Origin: Niabella agricola
GTDB lineage: Bacteria; Bacteroidota; Bacteroidia; Chitinophagales; Chitinophagaceae
Assembly (NCBI RefSeq): GCF_021538615.1
Contig: NZ_JAJHIZ010000003.1
Coordinates: forward strand, 2,418,001 to 2,482,000
Direction of reading: 5' to 3'
Length of the DNA stretch: 64,000 bases
In this document: positions 1 through 8,309 of the stretch, piece after piece
How positions within the stretch are numbered: position 1 is the stretch's first letter
Layout of the letters: the number at the start of each line of letters is the position of its first letter
Program-made: the position numbers and the translations under genes
Notes under the pieces: model-generated
What the model saw: the letters and a program-made list of their open reading frames with translations, nothing else
What the model was told of the DNA's origin: nothing
The model's database searches: none

Positions 1-34
1 AATGAGTAAGGAACACAAAAAATTACCCCATCTG

Positions 35-601
35 TCAGCAAAAATTTTCCTTCAATAAGAAAAAAATGTAAACGAGGGGAACAGCAACCTTATCCCGTAG
101 CGTTAGAAGGCTTCTTGCCATAAGTTTGTAGGTAGCCTTTACTGAAATACCCAGGATCGCCGCGGTTTCTTCATAAGAAAAGCCTTCATAAAAGCGCAGG
201 AACAAGGCTTCCCGCTGCCTGGGCGAGAGAGTCTGGATGGCCGCCAGTAGTTTTTCCCGTAGGGCCGCATCCGTTTCTTTTTTAATCATCACGAAGTCTG
301 CCGGAAATTCTGGATCAAATTCCGCACCGTCCATGGTTTTGGTTTTTGCAAGCGACGCCATCCGCTTGCTCAATGCTCTCCTGAAAAGCACATAGTAATA
401 CCCATCAGGATTTTTAATCGACCGGAGCCCCTCCCGGTTTGCCCACAACAATAACAAAACTTCCTGGATCACATCTTCTACCAGTCCGCTGTCTTCCACC
501 AATTTTACACCATAGTTATAAAATCGTTTATACAGCTTCCTGTACGCGTTCGAATAAGCGTCTTTATCTCCAACTTCAATACCTGTCCAGGAAATTTCCA
601 A
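35..601 (-). CDS. ECF-type RNA polymerase sigma factor
   Basis: A 188-residue sigma-70 family factor of the ECF class. It directs RNA polymerase to a small set of promoters. The region 2 helix is visible around residues 37-60 (LVEDVIQEVLLLLW). The region 4 helix-turn-helix is around 123-165 (LSPRQREALFLRFYEGFSYE, then AAILGISVKATYKL). Length is normal for the family. The hydrophobic C-terminal tail (VPLVYIFFLL) is also seen in Bacteroidota sigma factors that work with FecR anti-sigma proteins. A FecR gene would be expected beyond the left edge, so the partner cannot be seen. A perfect 10-bp inverted repeat lies just upstream of the start. Confidence 0.88.
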   Translation of the reverse strand: MEISWTGIEVGDKDAYSNAYRKLYKRFYNYGVKLVEDSGLVEDVIQEVLLLLWANREGLRSIKNPDGYYYVLFRRALSKRMASLAKTKTMDGAEFDPEFPADFVMIKKETDAALREKLLAAIQTLSPRQREALFLRFYEGFSYEETAAILGISVKATYKLMARSLLTLRDKVAVPLVYIFFLLKENFC

Positions 602-631
602 CCGTTTAAAATATTAACTCTGACTATAAAC

Positions 632-657
632 GAAGGAAATTATGGAAAATTTCCTTC
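632..657. repeat. 10-bp inverted repeat upstream of the sigma gene
   Basis: GAAGGAAATT, a 6-base spacer, then AATTTCCTTC. It lies 31 bases upstream of the sigma-factor start codon, on the promoter side. It could be an operator or an RNA hairpin in the leader. There is no T-run on either strand, so it is not a classical terminator. Confidence 0.5.
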
Positions 658-877
658 AAAATCCAAATGGCAATCGCTCCCAATTTTTCAAAAGCAATCA
701 TTCGGTTTTAAACCTGCTATCCATATAACCCGCATTGTTTATCTCAAAAATAGATGATCGTCTGGTTTGAACCATCCTGCAGTGTCATGTAGATAACTTT
801 ATCATGAGCATCGGTATTCTTTTGCGCGCAGGATTTTGATCAACGGGGTGCAAAGATCTGCTCCCCGGAGCTCCTGT

Positions 878-1504
878 TTAATGACTATTGTAAAACTGGC
901 AAACTTTACGCATCAGGCAGATTTCACATTTTGGATTGGTAGGACGACAGACCTCTCTCCCTAAAAAAGAGATGGCCATACCGGCATCCCAATCCTTCTG
1001 CGGCAATGCGTCCATGATCTGTTTTTCTATTTTTTTTGGATCAGTCCCCGTGGCAATGCCCAGCCGGGGTGCCACTCTTACCACATGCAGGTCTACAATC
1101 ACCCCTTCCGGCGGTTGGCCACTTTCGCGGAGTATTACATTTGCCGATTTTCTTCCGATTCCTTTCAATTCCGTTAAAGCTTCCAGGGTTAATGGAATGG
1201 CGGCATCTTTTTTCAGCGCCTGTGCAATTTCAGAAAGCCATCTGGCTTTATTTCCAAAATTACGCACATCGCTGATCTGCTCTGCGATGGCTGCTTCTGT
1301 GGCTTTTGAAAGCGCCGTCATCGTTGGAAAGGCTTTAAAAAAAGCAGGGGCAATCTGGTTGATATGCCGGTCGGAATCCTGTGCAGAAAGCACCACCATT
1401 ACCAATAGCTGGTAGGTATTTTTATAGTCGAGCGGATGTTTGGCAGATTTGTATTTTTTTAAAAGCGGTTGGATAGCCAGGGGCCAATTAACAGGCGCGC
1501 TCAT
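878..1504 (-). CDS. nth: Endonuclease III, DNA glycosylase/AP lyase
   Basis: A 208-residue base-excision repair enzyme that removes oxidised pyrimidines and nicks the abasic site. The helix-hairpin-helix motif LKGIGRKSANVIL is at residues 113-125 with the catalytic lysine at 119. The catalytic aspartate is D138 (VIVDLH). The C-terminal iron-sulfur loop has the family spacing C-x6-C-x2-C-x5-C (CRPTNPKCEICLMRKVC). Length matches the E. coli enzyme (211). It lies on the minus strand downstream of the patatin gene with a 136-base gap, so it probably has its own promoter. Confidence 0.96.
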   Translation of the reverse strand: MSAPVNWPLAIQPLLKKYKSAKHPLDYKNTYQLLVMVVLSAQDSDRHINQIAPAFFKAFPTMTALSKATEAAIAEQISDVRNFGNKARWLSEIAQALKKDAAIPLTLEALTELKGIGRKSANVILRESGQPPEGVIVDLHVVRVAPRLGIATGTDPKKIEKQIMDALPQKDWDAGMAISFLGREVCRPTNPKCEICLMRKVCQFYNSH

Positions 1505-1584
1505 AAAATAGATTTTGTATTGAAGTTACGATTTTTTGCGCGATTGAGGGCAAGGTTTGCCAGCTACGATCCATCTGGGCGGAA

Positions 1585-1634
1585 AGAAGCTGACAGGATC
1601 GCTCCGCTAAAGGCTGACCGCTGGAAGCTGAAAA
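1585..1634. repeat. Copy of the AGCTGA-rich dispersed repeat
   Basis: A non-coding stretch at the 3' end of the patatin gene with repeated words such as GAAGCTGA, AGGCTGACCGCTGGAAGCTGAAA. Similar stretches lie at 6588-6641 and 19838-19906, also at gene ends. It belongs to a family of short degenerate intergenic repeats; no protein is encoded. Confidence 0.4.
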
Positions 1635-1640
1635 TATGCT

Positions 1641-3107
1641 TTATGCTTGCTGTTCTTTCTGCTCCAGCAGCGCCACCTGCATAAAACTCCGGTCCTGTTT
1701 ATACGCTTCCCAGTCGAAGTTGAGTAAAAACCGGGTGGCGGCTTCCGCACCGCGTTCGAACAACTCCAGTTTTTCCTTATCGGTAATAAAAAAATTAAGC
1801 CAGTTGAAATCTGGCAACGGAATGCGGCCAATGCCGCGGGAAAATACTTTGTTTTTCAGCTGAAAATCTTTGTCGTAATAATTCCGTACCGTATTAAAGA
1901 TCCTGAAGAAATAGCCGCTTAGGGTCCAGGCGGTCGTATTTTTCCCAGCATCCCCCGGATTGCTGTCATCCAGGTCAATTCCAAACACCGGAAGCCGCGG
2001 TACTACAACCCGGGGGTTATAAAAGATATTAATCGGAAAATTGGACAACACGCCTCCGTCCACAAAACGGGCCTCTTCGGGCGGTTCTTTTTCGCCGAAA
2101 GTGTCCATCCATGCTTTTTTTATTTCCTCGTTGTTCCGAGGTATCCCATAAATAAAATATGATTCAAAAAAAAGGGGAATGGCCATCGATGCACGTACCA
2201 GGCCGGCGGGATGCAACTCGTGCAACCGGTCGGGAGGCCGGAACAGGTTGCACATCTTTGGAAATTCGACCTTATTTTCTGTGATGAGTTCTGATGCAAT
2301 AACCGTTACATCCGGAACCAGCCCTGTTAATCCATCGGGGTGCGCCTGCCGTAAATGAAGTCCTGCTATCTGCTGCCCGGCCTTACGGCGAAAATCTTCC
2401 AGGTCCGCCACACCGTTGTCCTTCATCTCCTGTTTTAGCCAATCATAAAAAAAATTACCAGGATTAATGCCATAACCGCTGGAGCGAAACCGCTTCAGCA
2501 AGCGGCTGGCATACCAGGCCACTACACCCAGCAACAGTGTAATCACCAGCAATACGACTACCAATGTTTGTGTAAGTTGCCGCATCGGTGCATTGTGCGG
2601 CAGCAGCCATAAACAAACAAAGGTTACGGCCAGCCATATCGAGTAAAAGATGCCCAGCCCGTTTGCCCAGTTTTTTATTTTTTTAAAGAAGCTGCTTTGG
2701 GTGATCAATTTTTTGATCAGCCAGCGGGCTGCCGGATGACCATCCACCAGGTCAAAAAAATCCAGCTGTGTAATGGCTTCCAGGATCCTTGCCGATTTTT
2801 CTTCCTCTTTCTTCCCGGTAATGGCCAGCAGGGCCGTATTGATCGCACCCGCACTGGTTCCGGCGAGGCGCATAAAACGGATACCCATCTGCTCCAGGAT
2901 ATAGGTATACCCCACCAGGGCCACCCCCAATATGCCCCCACCTTTTTGAACAAGATTTACATATTGATGTCCGTCTTTATCCAGGGTATCTGAAATGACC
3001 AGGCGCTCGCCGTTGGCACCAAAGGCCGCTCTTAGTTTTGCCAGTTGCTCCTGCACTTTAGAACTCTGCAGGTAATCAGTTGCTGTTAATTTTTTAGAGG
3101 CGGACAT
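1641..3107 (-). CDS. Patatin-like phospholipase family protein
   Basis: A 488-residue lipid acyl hydrolase of the patatin family, which uses a Ser-Asp dyad. The oxyanion glycine-rich motif GGGILG is near residues 56-61. The nucleophile elbow GTSAG has the serine at 85. The second catalytic motif DGGVLSNFP carries the aspartate near residue 349. Two hydrophobic stretches around residues 145-200 (IFYSIWLAVTFVCLWLLP and LVVVLLVITLLLGVVAW) predict an inserted membrane hairpin, so the enzyme is probably anchored in the inner membrane. The substrate is not known. It is divergent from the small methyltransferase gene at 3299. Confidence 0.92.
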   Translation of the reverse strand: MSASKKLTATDYLQSSKVQEQLAKLRAAFGANGERLVISDTLDKDGHQYVNLVQKGGGILGVALVGYTYILEQMGIRFMRLAGTSAGAINTALLAITGKKEEEKSARILEAITQLDFFDLVDGHPAARWLIKKLITQSSFFKKIKNWANGLGIFYSIWLAVTFVCLWLLPHNAPMRQLTQTLVVVLLVITLLLGVVAWYASRLLKRFRSSGYGINPGNFFYDWLKQEMKDNGVADLEDFRRKAGQQIAGLHLRQAHPDGLTGLVPDVTVIASELITENKVEFPKMCNLFRPPDRLHELHPAGLVRASMAIPLFFESYFIYGIPRNNEEIKKAWMDTFGEKEPPEEARFVDGGVLSNFPINIFYNPRVVVPRLPVFGIDLDDSNPGDAGKNTTAWTLSGYFFRIFNTVRNYYDKDFQLKNKVFSRGIGRIPLPDFNWLNFFITDKEKLELFERGAEAATRFLLNFDWEAYKQDRSFMQVALLEQKEQQA

Positions 3108-3298
3108 GTTCCGGATTTTAGATTTAACGGAATCGTTGCAAAGAAGGCCGGTCTGATAAAGCTTCCCGCTGCATTTTAAAGATACTTGATATGCCGCATT
3201 TTTATGATAAAATCGCTATTTTCGGGTAAGCCTGCTTCTTCGGGAAGAAGCGTTCTGAACCGGTTTCCGGATACGATTTCACCAAAAGCCATCTTCAT

Positions 3299-3733
3299 AT
3301 GAATCTTTCCCCCCGCCTGGCCGCCATCGTAAATGCCCTGCCCCTTTGGGAGGGCATCCGTGTTCTGGAGATCGGATGCGGACCCGGCGTTGCGGCCCGC
3401 GCCATTGCAAAACGCATCGGCAACGGTTATGTGCTGGGGATAGACCGGTCGGCCAAGGCCATACAGCAGGCCCTGAAAAGCGCACCGGAAGAAATAGCCG
3501 CCGGGCTTCTCGGCTTTCAGCAAAGCGCTATCGAAGACTTTGAACTACCGGCCGGTGTTCCGTTATTTGATCTTGCATTTGCGGTGCGCGTGGGCGCCCT
3601 GGATGGCCGGCACCCGCAACTAGAGCCACTGGCACTGGCATGCGTTGCAAAAGCACTAACAAAAAAGGGACGGCTGTTTATTGATGGCGGAGATCCGCTG
3701 AAAGAACTGTCAATACCAGCTCGCCACCTGTAA
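3299..3733 (+). CDS. Small class I SAM-dependent methyltransferase
   Basis: A 144-residue protein with a clear SAM-binding motif I, VLEIGCGPG (residues 23-31), and the acidic residue closing beta 2 (VLGIDRS). It covers only the N-terminal two thirds of a Rossmann methyltransferase fold, ending at FIDGGDPLKELS. A short subfamily of this length probably exists, but a truncated gene cannot be excluded. The start ATG at 3299 overlaps the stop of a 32-codon reading frame that begins at 3204; that frame shows no recognisable motif. The substrate is unknown. Confidence 0.75.
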   Translation: MNLSPRLAAIVNALPLWEGIRVLEIGCGPGVAARAIAKRIGNGYVLGIDRSAKAIQQALKSAPEEIAAGLLGFQQSAIEDFELPAGVPLFDLAFAVRVGALDGRHPQLEPLALACVAKALTKKGRLFIDGGDPLKELSIPARHL

Positions 3734-3954
3734 TTCTATACCGTTTCCTTAAAGCCAGAGATCATGCCCTGGCGTGACAAGTTGCGCAGATTTGGCATCC
3801 GCTTTAAATTGTATTCAAAAAATATTGCTCCGCAGGCCCAATCAGCGTATCTGCGGTAACCATAAAAAAGCTCAACGGCATTGATTTATAATTAATGAAT
3901 CCATTTTAAATCAGGCCATAAAGCTGTATATTGCACAAATTCTTAACTACCAAA

Positions 3955-4578
3955 ATGAAAAAAATGTACATCAAAAAACTAACGCTGGCAATTGCTGCTG
4001 TTATGAGCACGGTAATGATGAATGCACAATCGGGGCTTGGGATCCAGGCGGGTGTGAACTTTGCCAATGTAGCCGGTAAAGACGTATCCGGAGCCAAGTT
4101 AAAAACGGGCTTCCAGGTTGGAGTCAATTACGACCTTAAAATGTCGGAAGAATTTTCGCTTCAACCGGGATTAAACTATCTTCAGAACGGGCTTAAAGCA
4201 ACCGGAACCTTTGGCGACAATACCTCCAGCGAATTAAAGCTGAACCTGCCTTTTTTACAACTGCCCATACTTTTTAAGTACCATCCGGAAGTGAGTGATG
4301 GCAACAAGGTTATTTTAGCCGCTGGTCCTTATGCTTCCTACGGAATCGGAAAAATAAAAGCCAGTTCCGGAAATATGTCGGAAACAGAAGATTGGGGTAA
4401 TATAAATGACGGAGGGTTTAAACGATTCGACGCCGGTGTAAAACTCATAATCGGTTATGAATTAAGAAACGGACTGTCTTTAAACCTGAATGGCGACCTG
4501 GGTCTTACAAGAGCTGTAGAGGATGTAAAGGCACACTACAGCGCATTTGGCATTACCTTAGGATACCGGTTCAAATAA
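3955..4578 (+). CDS. Outer-membrane beta-barrel protein (porin family)
   Basis: A protein of 207 residues from the ATG at 3955. It has a Sec signal peptide (KKLTLAIAAVMSTVMMNAQS) followed by alternating beta strands rich in G and aromatic residues (LGIQAGVNFANVAGKD, FQVGVNYDLKMSEEFSLQPG). It ends in GITLGYRFK, with the terminal aromatic expected of outer-membrane barrels. The layout is that of the OMP_b-brl/PorT-like families of Bacteroidota. An upstream TTG in frame at 3931 would place charged residues before the signal peptide and is less likely. The ligand and role are unknown. A bidirectional terminator follows. Confidence 0.87.
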   Translation: MKKMYIKKLTLAIAAVMSTVMMNAQSGLGIQAGVNFANVAGKDVSGAKLKTGFQVGVNYDLKMSEEFSLQPGLNYLQNGLKATGTFGDNTSSELKLNLPFLQLPILFKYHPEVSDGNKVILAAGPYASYGIGKIKASSGNMSETEDWGNINDGGFKRFDAGVKLIIGYELRNGLSLNLNGDLGLTRAVEDVKAHYSAFGITLGYRFK

Positions 4579-4594
4579 TTGTATCCGTATAAAA

Positions 4595-4640
4595 AAATAA
4601 AGAGGAGGCTGTGCATATTGCAACTGCCTCCTCTTTATTT
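4595..4640. terminator. Bidirectional rho-independent terminator
   Basis: A perfect 15-bp inverted repeat (AAATAAAGAGGAGGC and its complement) around a 16-base loop. It has an A-run on the left and T-rich sequence on the right. It lies between the convergent genes ending at 4578 (+) and 4655 (-), so it can end both transcripts. Confidence 0.9.
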
Positions 4641-4654
4641 AAATGACCGCTTTG

Positions 4655-6499
4655 TTACAAATAGTTTTCGATCTCCTCGATCAGCTCCTGCTTGGTAATG
4701 GGCACGCCCATGATCTTATGATAACCTTTTGCATCGATGAGGTATTGATCACGAATGATCTTTATCAGCTGACCGTTATTAATCTCGGGGATCAGTACGG
4801 TTTTAAAGCGCCGCAGCAGTTCGCCCAGGTTTTTGGGGAAAGGCCTTAAATGCCGGAGATGCGCGTGGCTTACCGACTTTCCACGGGCCTGTAATTCCAG
4901 TACCGCCGATTTGATGACACCATAGGTAGATCCCCATCCCAATACCAGTACATCGCCTTCTGGCTTGCCGGTATCTATTTTCTGCTCGGGAATAAATTCC
5001 GCGATCTTATCCACTTTTTCCTGGCGGATTTTCACCATCTGCTGGTGATTGGCCGGATCATAGCTGATATTTCCGGTAATATTTTGCTTTTCGATTCCTC
5101 CGATGCGGTGTTCCAGGCCCTTTGTACCGGGCACTACCCAGGGCCGCACCAGGTTCTCGTCACGGATATACGGTTGAAATTTATCTTCATGATGCCCCAG
5201 TTCCGTTTTAAACTTTACATGAATAGGATGCAGGGCTTCTTCCGTTGGAAACTTCCAGGGCTCGGCACCATTGGCAATGTACCCGTCGCTTAAAAAAATC
5301 ACGGGTACCATATGCTGCACACTAATTTTTACCGCTTCATATACTGCATCAAAACAATCGGCCGGAGAAGCTGCGGCAATTACCGGCATCGGGCATTCGC
5401 CGTTGCGGCCGTAATAGGCCTGCAAAAGGTCCGATTGTTCGGTCTTTGTGGGCAGCCCGGTAGACGGACCTCCCCGCTGCACGTCTATAATCAACAGTGG
5501 GATCTCCAGCATTACAGCCAGTCCCATCGCTTCTGTTTTCAGTGCCATCCCCGGACCGGAGGTGGTGGTCACCCCCAGCGATCCGCCGTACGAAGCACCG
5601 ATAGCGGCACTAATCGCGGCGATTTCGTCCTCTGCCTGGTAGGTACGGATGCCGAAATTCTTATGCCGGCTCAATTCATGTAAAATATCTGAAGCCGGCG
5701 TAATGGGATAGGTTCCCAGGAACATCGGCAATCCGCTTTTTTGCGAGGCTGCAACCAGCCCCAGAGCCAGGGCCTGGTTGCCCATAATGGAGCGGTAAGT
5801 ACCGGGCTCCATGCGTGCTTTTTCTACTTTATACGTGGTGGTAAAGGCTTCCGTGGTTTCTCCGTAATTATAACCAGCCTGTAATACCTTGATGTTGCTG
5901 TCCAGGATCTCCGGGCGTTTTTCGAATTTTTCCTTTAAAAAATTAACCGAGCTTTCCATGTCCCGGTCATACATCCAGTATAAAAAGCCCAGCACAAACA
6001 TATTTTTGGCCCGGTCTTTTTCCTTGGTACCCATGGTAAATTCCTTCAGCGCCTCCCGGGTCATTTTGGTGACATCCATCTTAATGACCTCATAGTTCTG
6101 CAGGCTGTCATCCGCAATCGGGTTCTCACCGTCCGGATAATTGGCCAGTCGCAGGTTCTTGGCATCAAACCCATCGGTATTTACAATAATCTTACCGCCT
6201 TTTTTAAGCGTGGCCAGATTGGCTTTTAATGCTGCAGCATTCATCGCCACCAGCACATCGTAGTTGTCTCCCGGCGTATAAATGGCATCCGACGAAAAAC
6301 GGAGCTGATATCCGCTTACGCCGGGCAGAGTGCCCAAAGGGGCCCGTATCTCCGCCGGGAAATCGGGAAATGTAGAAAGATCATTCCCCAGTAAAGCTGT
6401 ATTATTGGTAAACTGCGTTCCGGTTAATTGCATACCATCGCCACTGTCTCCTGCAAACTTGATGACTACGTCCTGTAGCACCTCCTGATTTCGAACCAT
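4655..6499 (-). CDS. korA: 2-oxoacid:acceptor oxidoreductase, fused gamma-alpha subunit
   Basis: A 614-residue subunit of a ferredoxin-dependent 2-oxoacid (probably 2-oxoglutarate) oxidoreductase. The N-terminal gamma domain begins FAGDSGDGMQLTG. The alpha (pyrimidine-binding) domain follows after about residue 190 (GTYPITPASDILHELS, TTSGPGMALK). This fused form is usual in Bacteroidota. The enzyme makes or uses acyl-CoA with reduced ferredoxin. I start it at the ATG at 6499 because the residues upstream of it (from an in-frame start at 6553) do not look like the family. The beta subunit carrying thiamine diphosphate normally sits next to it, but none is adjacent here. A -7 box lies at 6519-6526. 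Confidence 0.93.
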   Translation of the reverse strand: MVRNQEVLQDVVIKFAGDSGDGMQLTGTQFTNNTALLGNDLSTFPDFPAEIRAPLGTLPGVSGYQLRFSSDAIYTPGDNYDVLVAMNAAALKANLATLKKGGKIIVNTDGFDAKNLRLANYPDGENPIADDSLQNYEVIKMDVTKMTREALKEFTMGTKEKDRAKNMFVLGFLYWMYDRDMESSVNFLKEKFEKRPEILDSNIKVLQAGYNYGETTEAFTTTYKVEKARMEPGTYRSIMGNQALALGLVAASQKSGLPMFLGTYPITPASDILHELSRHKNFGIRTYQAEDEIAAISAAIGASYGGSLGVTTTSGPGMALKTEAMGLAVMLEIPLLIIDVQRGGPSTGLPTKTEQSDLLQAYYGRNGECPMPVIAAASPADCFDAVYEAVKISVQHMVPVIFLSDGYIANGAEPWKFPTEEALHPIHVKFKTELGHHEDKFQPYIRDENLVRPWVVPGTKGLEHRIGGIEKQNITGNISYDPANHQQMVKIRQEKVDKIAEFIPEQKIDTGKPEGDVLVLGWGSTYGVIKSAVLELQARGKSVSHAHLRHLRPFPKNLGELLRRFKTVLIPEINNGQLIKIIRDQYLIDAKGYHKIMGVPITKQELIEEIENYL

Positions 6500-6518
6500 A
6501 TCAAAAATTATTGGGATG

Positions 6519-6526
6519 CAAAGGTA
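6519..6526 (-). promoter_or_regulatory. -7 box (TACCTTTG) for korA
   Basis: Read on the minus strand this is TACCTTTG, a full match to the Bacteroidota TAnnTTTG element. It lies 20 bases upstream of the korA ATG. No good -33 TTTG is visible at the right distance. Confidence 0.6.
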
Positions 6527-6587
6527 CAACAGTTTATCGGGAGCATTGACCACGAATTTGTAAAATGACGGGTAGCCGGACCTTCGG

Positions 6588-6641
6588 CGGTCAGCTTTCA
6601 GCTATCAGACACCGAGTGCCAAACGCTGAAAACTGACAGCA
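6588..6641. repeat. Copy of the AGCTGA-rich dispersed repeat
   Basis: Non-coding sequence downstream of ridA with the words GGTCAGCTTTCAGCTATCAG and ACGCTGAAAACTGACAGC. It resembles 1585-1634 (reverse orientation) and 19838-19906. Confidence 0.4.
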
Positions 6642-6654
6642 GACAATTGAATTC

Positions 6655-7035
6655 CTACCGTACTGCAATCATGCTGATCTCCACATTTACAAACTTTGGG
6701 AGCGCAGCCACCTGAACCGTTTCCCGGGCGGGGAAGTCTGCTGTAAAATATTGACCATAAACACTATTGATCTCTGCAAAACGGTGCATATCCGTGATAA
6801 AAATGGTCGATTTGATCACATGGGAAAAATTAAGCCCTGCCGCTGAAAGGATGGCCTGCAGGTTGCGCATGCACTGGTTCGTTTCTTCTTCCAAACTCCC
6901 GTTATTCAGTTCCCCTGTTTGAGGATCAATACATACCTGGCCTGAAATATATAAGGTGTCGCCGGCCAGTACAGCCTGGTTATAAGGGCCGATGGGCGCA
7001 GGGGCCTTATCGGTGGTGATAATTTTCTTTTCCAT
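6655..7035 (-). CDS. ridA: RidA family reactive imine deaminase
   Basis: A 126-residue YjgF/YER057c/UK114 family protein. It hydrolyses reactive enamine/imine intermediates released by PLP enzymes such as threonine dehydratase. The family landmarks are present: IGPYNQAV (residues 15-22), LYISGQ (29-34) and the C-terminal segment FPARETVQVAALPKFVNVEI with the conserved arginine and glutamate. Length is typical. It is divergent from tsaB, sharing a 74-base intergenic space. Confidence 0.95.
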   Translation of the reverse strand: MEKKIITTDKAPAPIGPYNQAVLAGDTLYISGQVCIDPQTGELNNGSLEEETNQCMRNLQAILSAAGLNFSHVIKSTIFITDMHRFAEINSVYGQYFTADFPARETVQVAALPKFVNVEISMIAVR

Positions 7036-7071
7036 TTAAAAGTATTTGAAAACGAATATAGTTTGAATGAA

Positions 7072-7105
7072 TTGCACGCACAAAAAGCTGTTTGTGTTAT
7101 TTTTG
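7072..7105 (+). promoter_or_regulatory. Promoter of tsaB, nearly leaderless
   Basis: A TTG at 7072-7074 and TATTTTTG at 7098-7105 match the -33 and -7 elements with a 23-base gap. The -7 box ends only 4 bases before the ATG at 7110, so transcription would start at or inside the start codon. Confidence 0.5.
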
Positions 7106-7109
7106 TGAA

Positions 7110-7772
7110 ATGGCATTGTTTTTACATATTGATACCGCGGTGGACTATGCATCGGTTTGCATATCGGACAATGAAAAAATAATTGCCTACGCGGAAAACG
7201 CCGCCACCACCGCACATGCATCCTGGATCGGCAACGCCATCCGGGAACTTTTTACTTCGAACCAGTTATCAATGAACCGTTTAGATGCTGTTGCAGTAAG
7301 CAATGGCCCAGGTTCGTATACCGGTCTCAGGATCGGCCTGGCTACAGCAAAAGGTTTGTGTTTTGCCCTTAATAAACCACTTATTTGCCTGAGTACACTG
7401 GAGATTATGGCCAATGCCGTAAAAGAAGCGCCGGAAGACCTGATTTGTCCGGCCATCGATGCGCGGAGGATGGAAATTTATACCGCTGTGTACAAAAAAG
7501 ATTTAACAATCCTACGTCCCCCGGAAGCACTGGTTGTGTACGAACACAGCTTCGAAGACCTGCTGGCAAACCACCGGGTGCTGTTTACCGGCAATGCCGT
7601 GAAAAAATTGCAGGCTACTATAACGCATTCAAATGCAGTCTTTAGCAATATCCGTTATAGTGCAGCAGATATGCCATATTTAACGATTAAGCACTACAGC
7701 GAAAATCAATTTGCCGATCTTTCCTATGCAGAGCCTTTTTACTTAAAGGCCGTACATTTTAACAAAAATTAA
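7110..7772 (+). CDS. tsaB: tRNA threonylcarbamoyladenosine synthesis protein TsaB
   Basis: A 220-residue ASKHA-fold protein and partner of TsaD and TsaE in forming t6A37 on ANN-decoding tRNAs. The N-terminal ILHIDTA-like phosphate loop (LFLHIDTAVDYASVCI) and the signature SNGPGSYTGLRIGLATAKGL (residues 65-84) are diagnostic. Start chosen at the ATG at 7110, which gives the standard TsaB N-terminus. An in-frame upstream TTG at 7092 adds only MCYFCE and lies before the -7 box. Confidence 0.95.
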   Translation: MALFLHIDTAVDYASVCISDNEKIIAYAENAATTAHASWIGNAIRELFTSNQLSMNRLDAVAVSNGPGSYTGLRIGLATAKGLCFALNKPLICLSTLEIMANAVKEAPEDLICPAIDARRMEIYTAVYKKDLTILRPPEALVVYEHSFEDLLANHRVLFTGNAVKKLQATITHSNAVFSNIRYSAADMPYLTIKHYSENQFADLSYAEPFYLKAVHFNKN

Positions 7773-7833
7773 ATTACGGAAATTTATATACGATTTTAAT
7801 ACCCGCAAATATCAAATAATTTAAATGGATATA

Positions 7834-7841
7834 TAACTTTG
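7834..7841 (+). promoter_or_regulatory. -7 box (TAACTTTG) for the ArsR-type gene
   Basis: TAACTTTG matches TAnnTTTG and lies 35 bases before the ATG at 7877. The -33 element is weak (TTTA-rich). Confidence 0.55.
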
Positions 7842-7876
7842 TTGGCCATTCAAATAAACTCTATTTATACAGAACA

Positions 7877-8215
7877 ATGAGCAATTACCAGATTTCTTTT
7901 ACGTTAAAAAAAGAAAACAGTAGCCACATCACTGTTGACACTCTCAATGTAAAAAAAGCCGCCTTGATCCTGAGAGCCTTTAACCACAAATTGCGACAGC
8001 AAATTCTGAAGCTGATCGACACCCAGGACAAAATCACGGTTACTGAAATTTACGTAAAACTACGTATCGAGCAGTCGGTAGCCTCACAACACCTTGCGAT
8101 TCTCCGCAAGGCTGAATTTGTAAACACAGAGCGCGACGGAAAATTCATTTACTACACGGTTAACACCGATCGTATGAAGGATTTAAACCGCTTTGTGTCT
8201 GATCTTCTTGGTTAA
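7877..8215 (+). CDS. ArsR-type winged-helix transcriptional regulator
   Basis: A 112-residue protein with a winged helix-turn-helix over residues 33-105: ALILRAFNHKLRQQILKLID, then TVTEIYVKLRIEQSVASQHL (recognition region), then the wing DGKFIYYTVN. It has no cysteine pair of the metal-sensing ArsR/SmtB type (no CVC), so it is probably not a metal sensor. It may respond to a metabolic signal or to a partner. It is monocistronic: its own -7 box lies upstream and a strong terminator follows at 8242. The neighbouring rhodanese gene has a separate promoter. Confidence 0.88.
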   Translation: MSNYQISFTLKKENSSHITVDTLNVKKAALILRAFNHKLRQQILKLIDTQDKITVTEIYVKLRIEQSVASQHLAILRKAEFVNTERDGKFIYYTVNTDRMKDLNRFVSDLLG

Positions 8216-8241
8216 CATGTAAGGCCTTTTAAGATCTTTCC

Positions 8242-8277
8242 AAGTACCGCCTTTTTATAAGAGCGGTACTTTTTTTT
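8242..8277 (+). terminator. Rho-independent terminator after the ArsR-type gene
   Basis: AAGTACCGC, a 12-base loop, GCGGTACTT, then a run of Ts. A 9-bp perfect stem with a T-tract on the plus strand. Confidence 0.92.
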
Positions 8278-8282
8278 ACCCA

Positions 8283-8290
8283 TAACTTTG
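8283..8290 (+). promoter_or_regulatory. -7 box (TAACTTTG) for the rhodanese gene
   Basis: TAACTTTG lies 19 bases before the ATG at 8310 and directly follows the terminator. The -33 region is only T-rich. Confidence 0.5.
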
Positions 8291-8309
8291 CGGCTGAAAC
8301 ATAGAAACA

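Noticed and set aside
3176..3523. Minus-strand frame of 115 codons opposite the methyltransferase
   Set aside because: The plus strand has a clear SAM motif VLEIGCGPG; the minus frame has no domain and lies within it.
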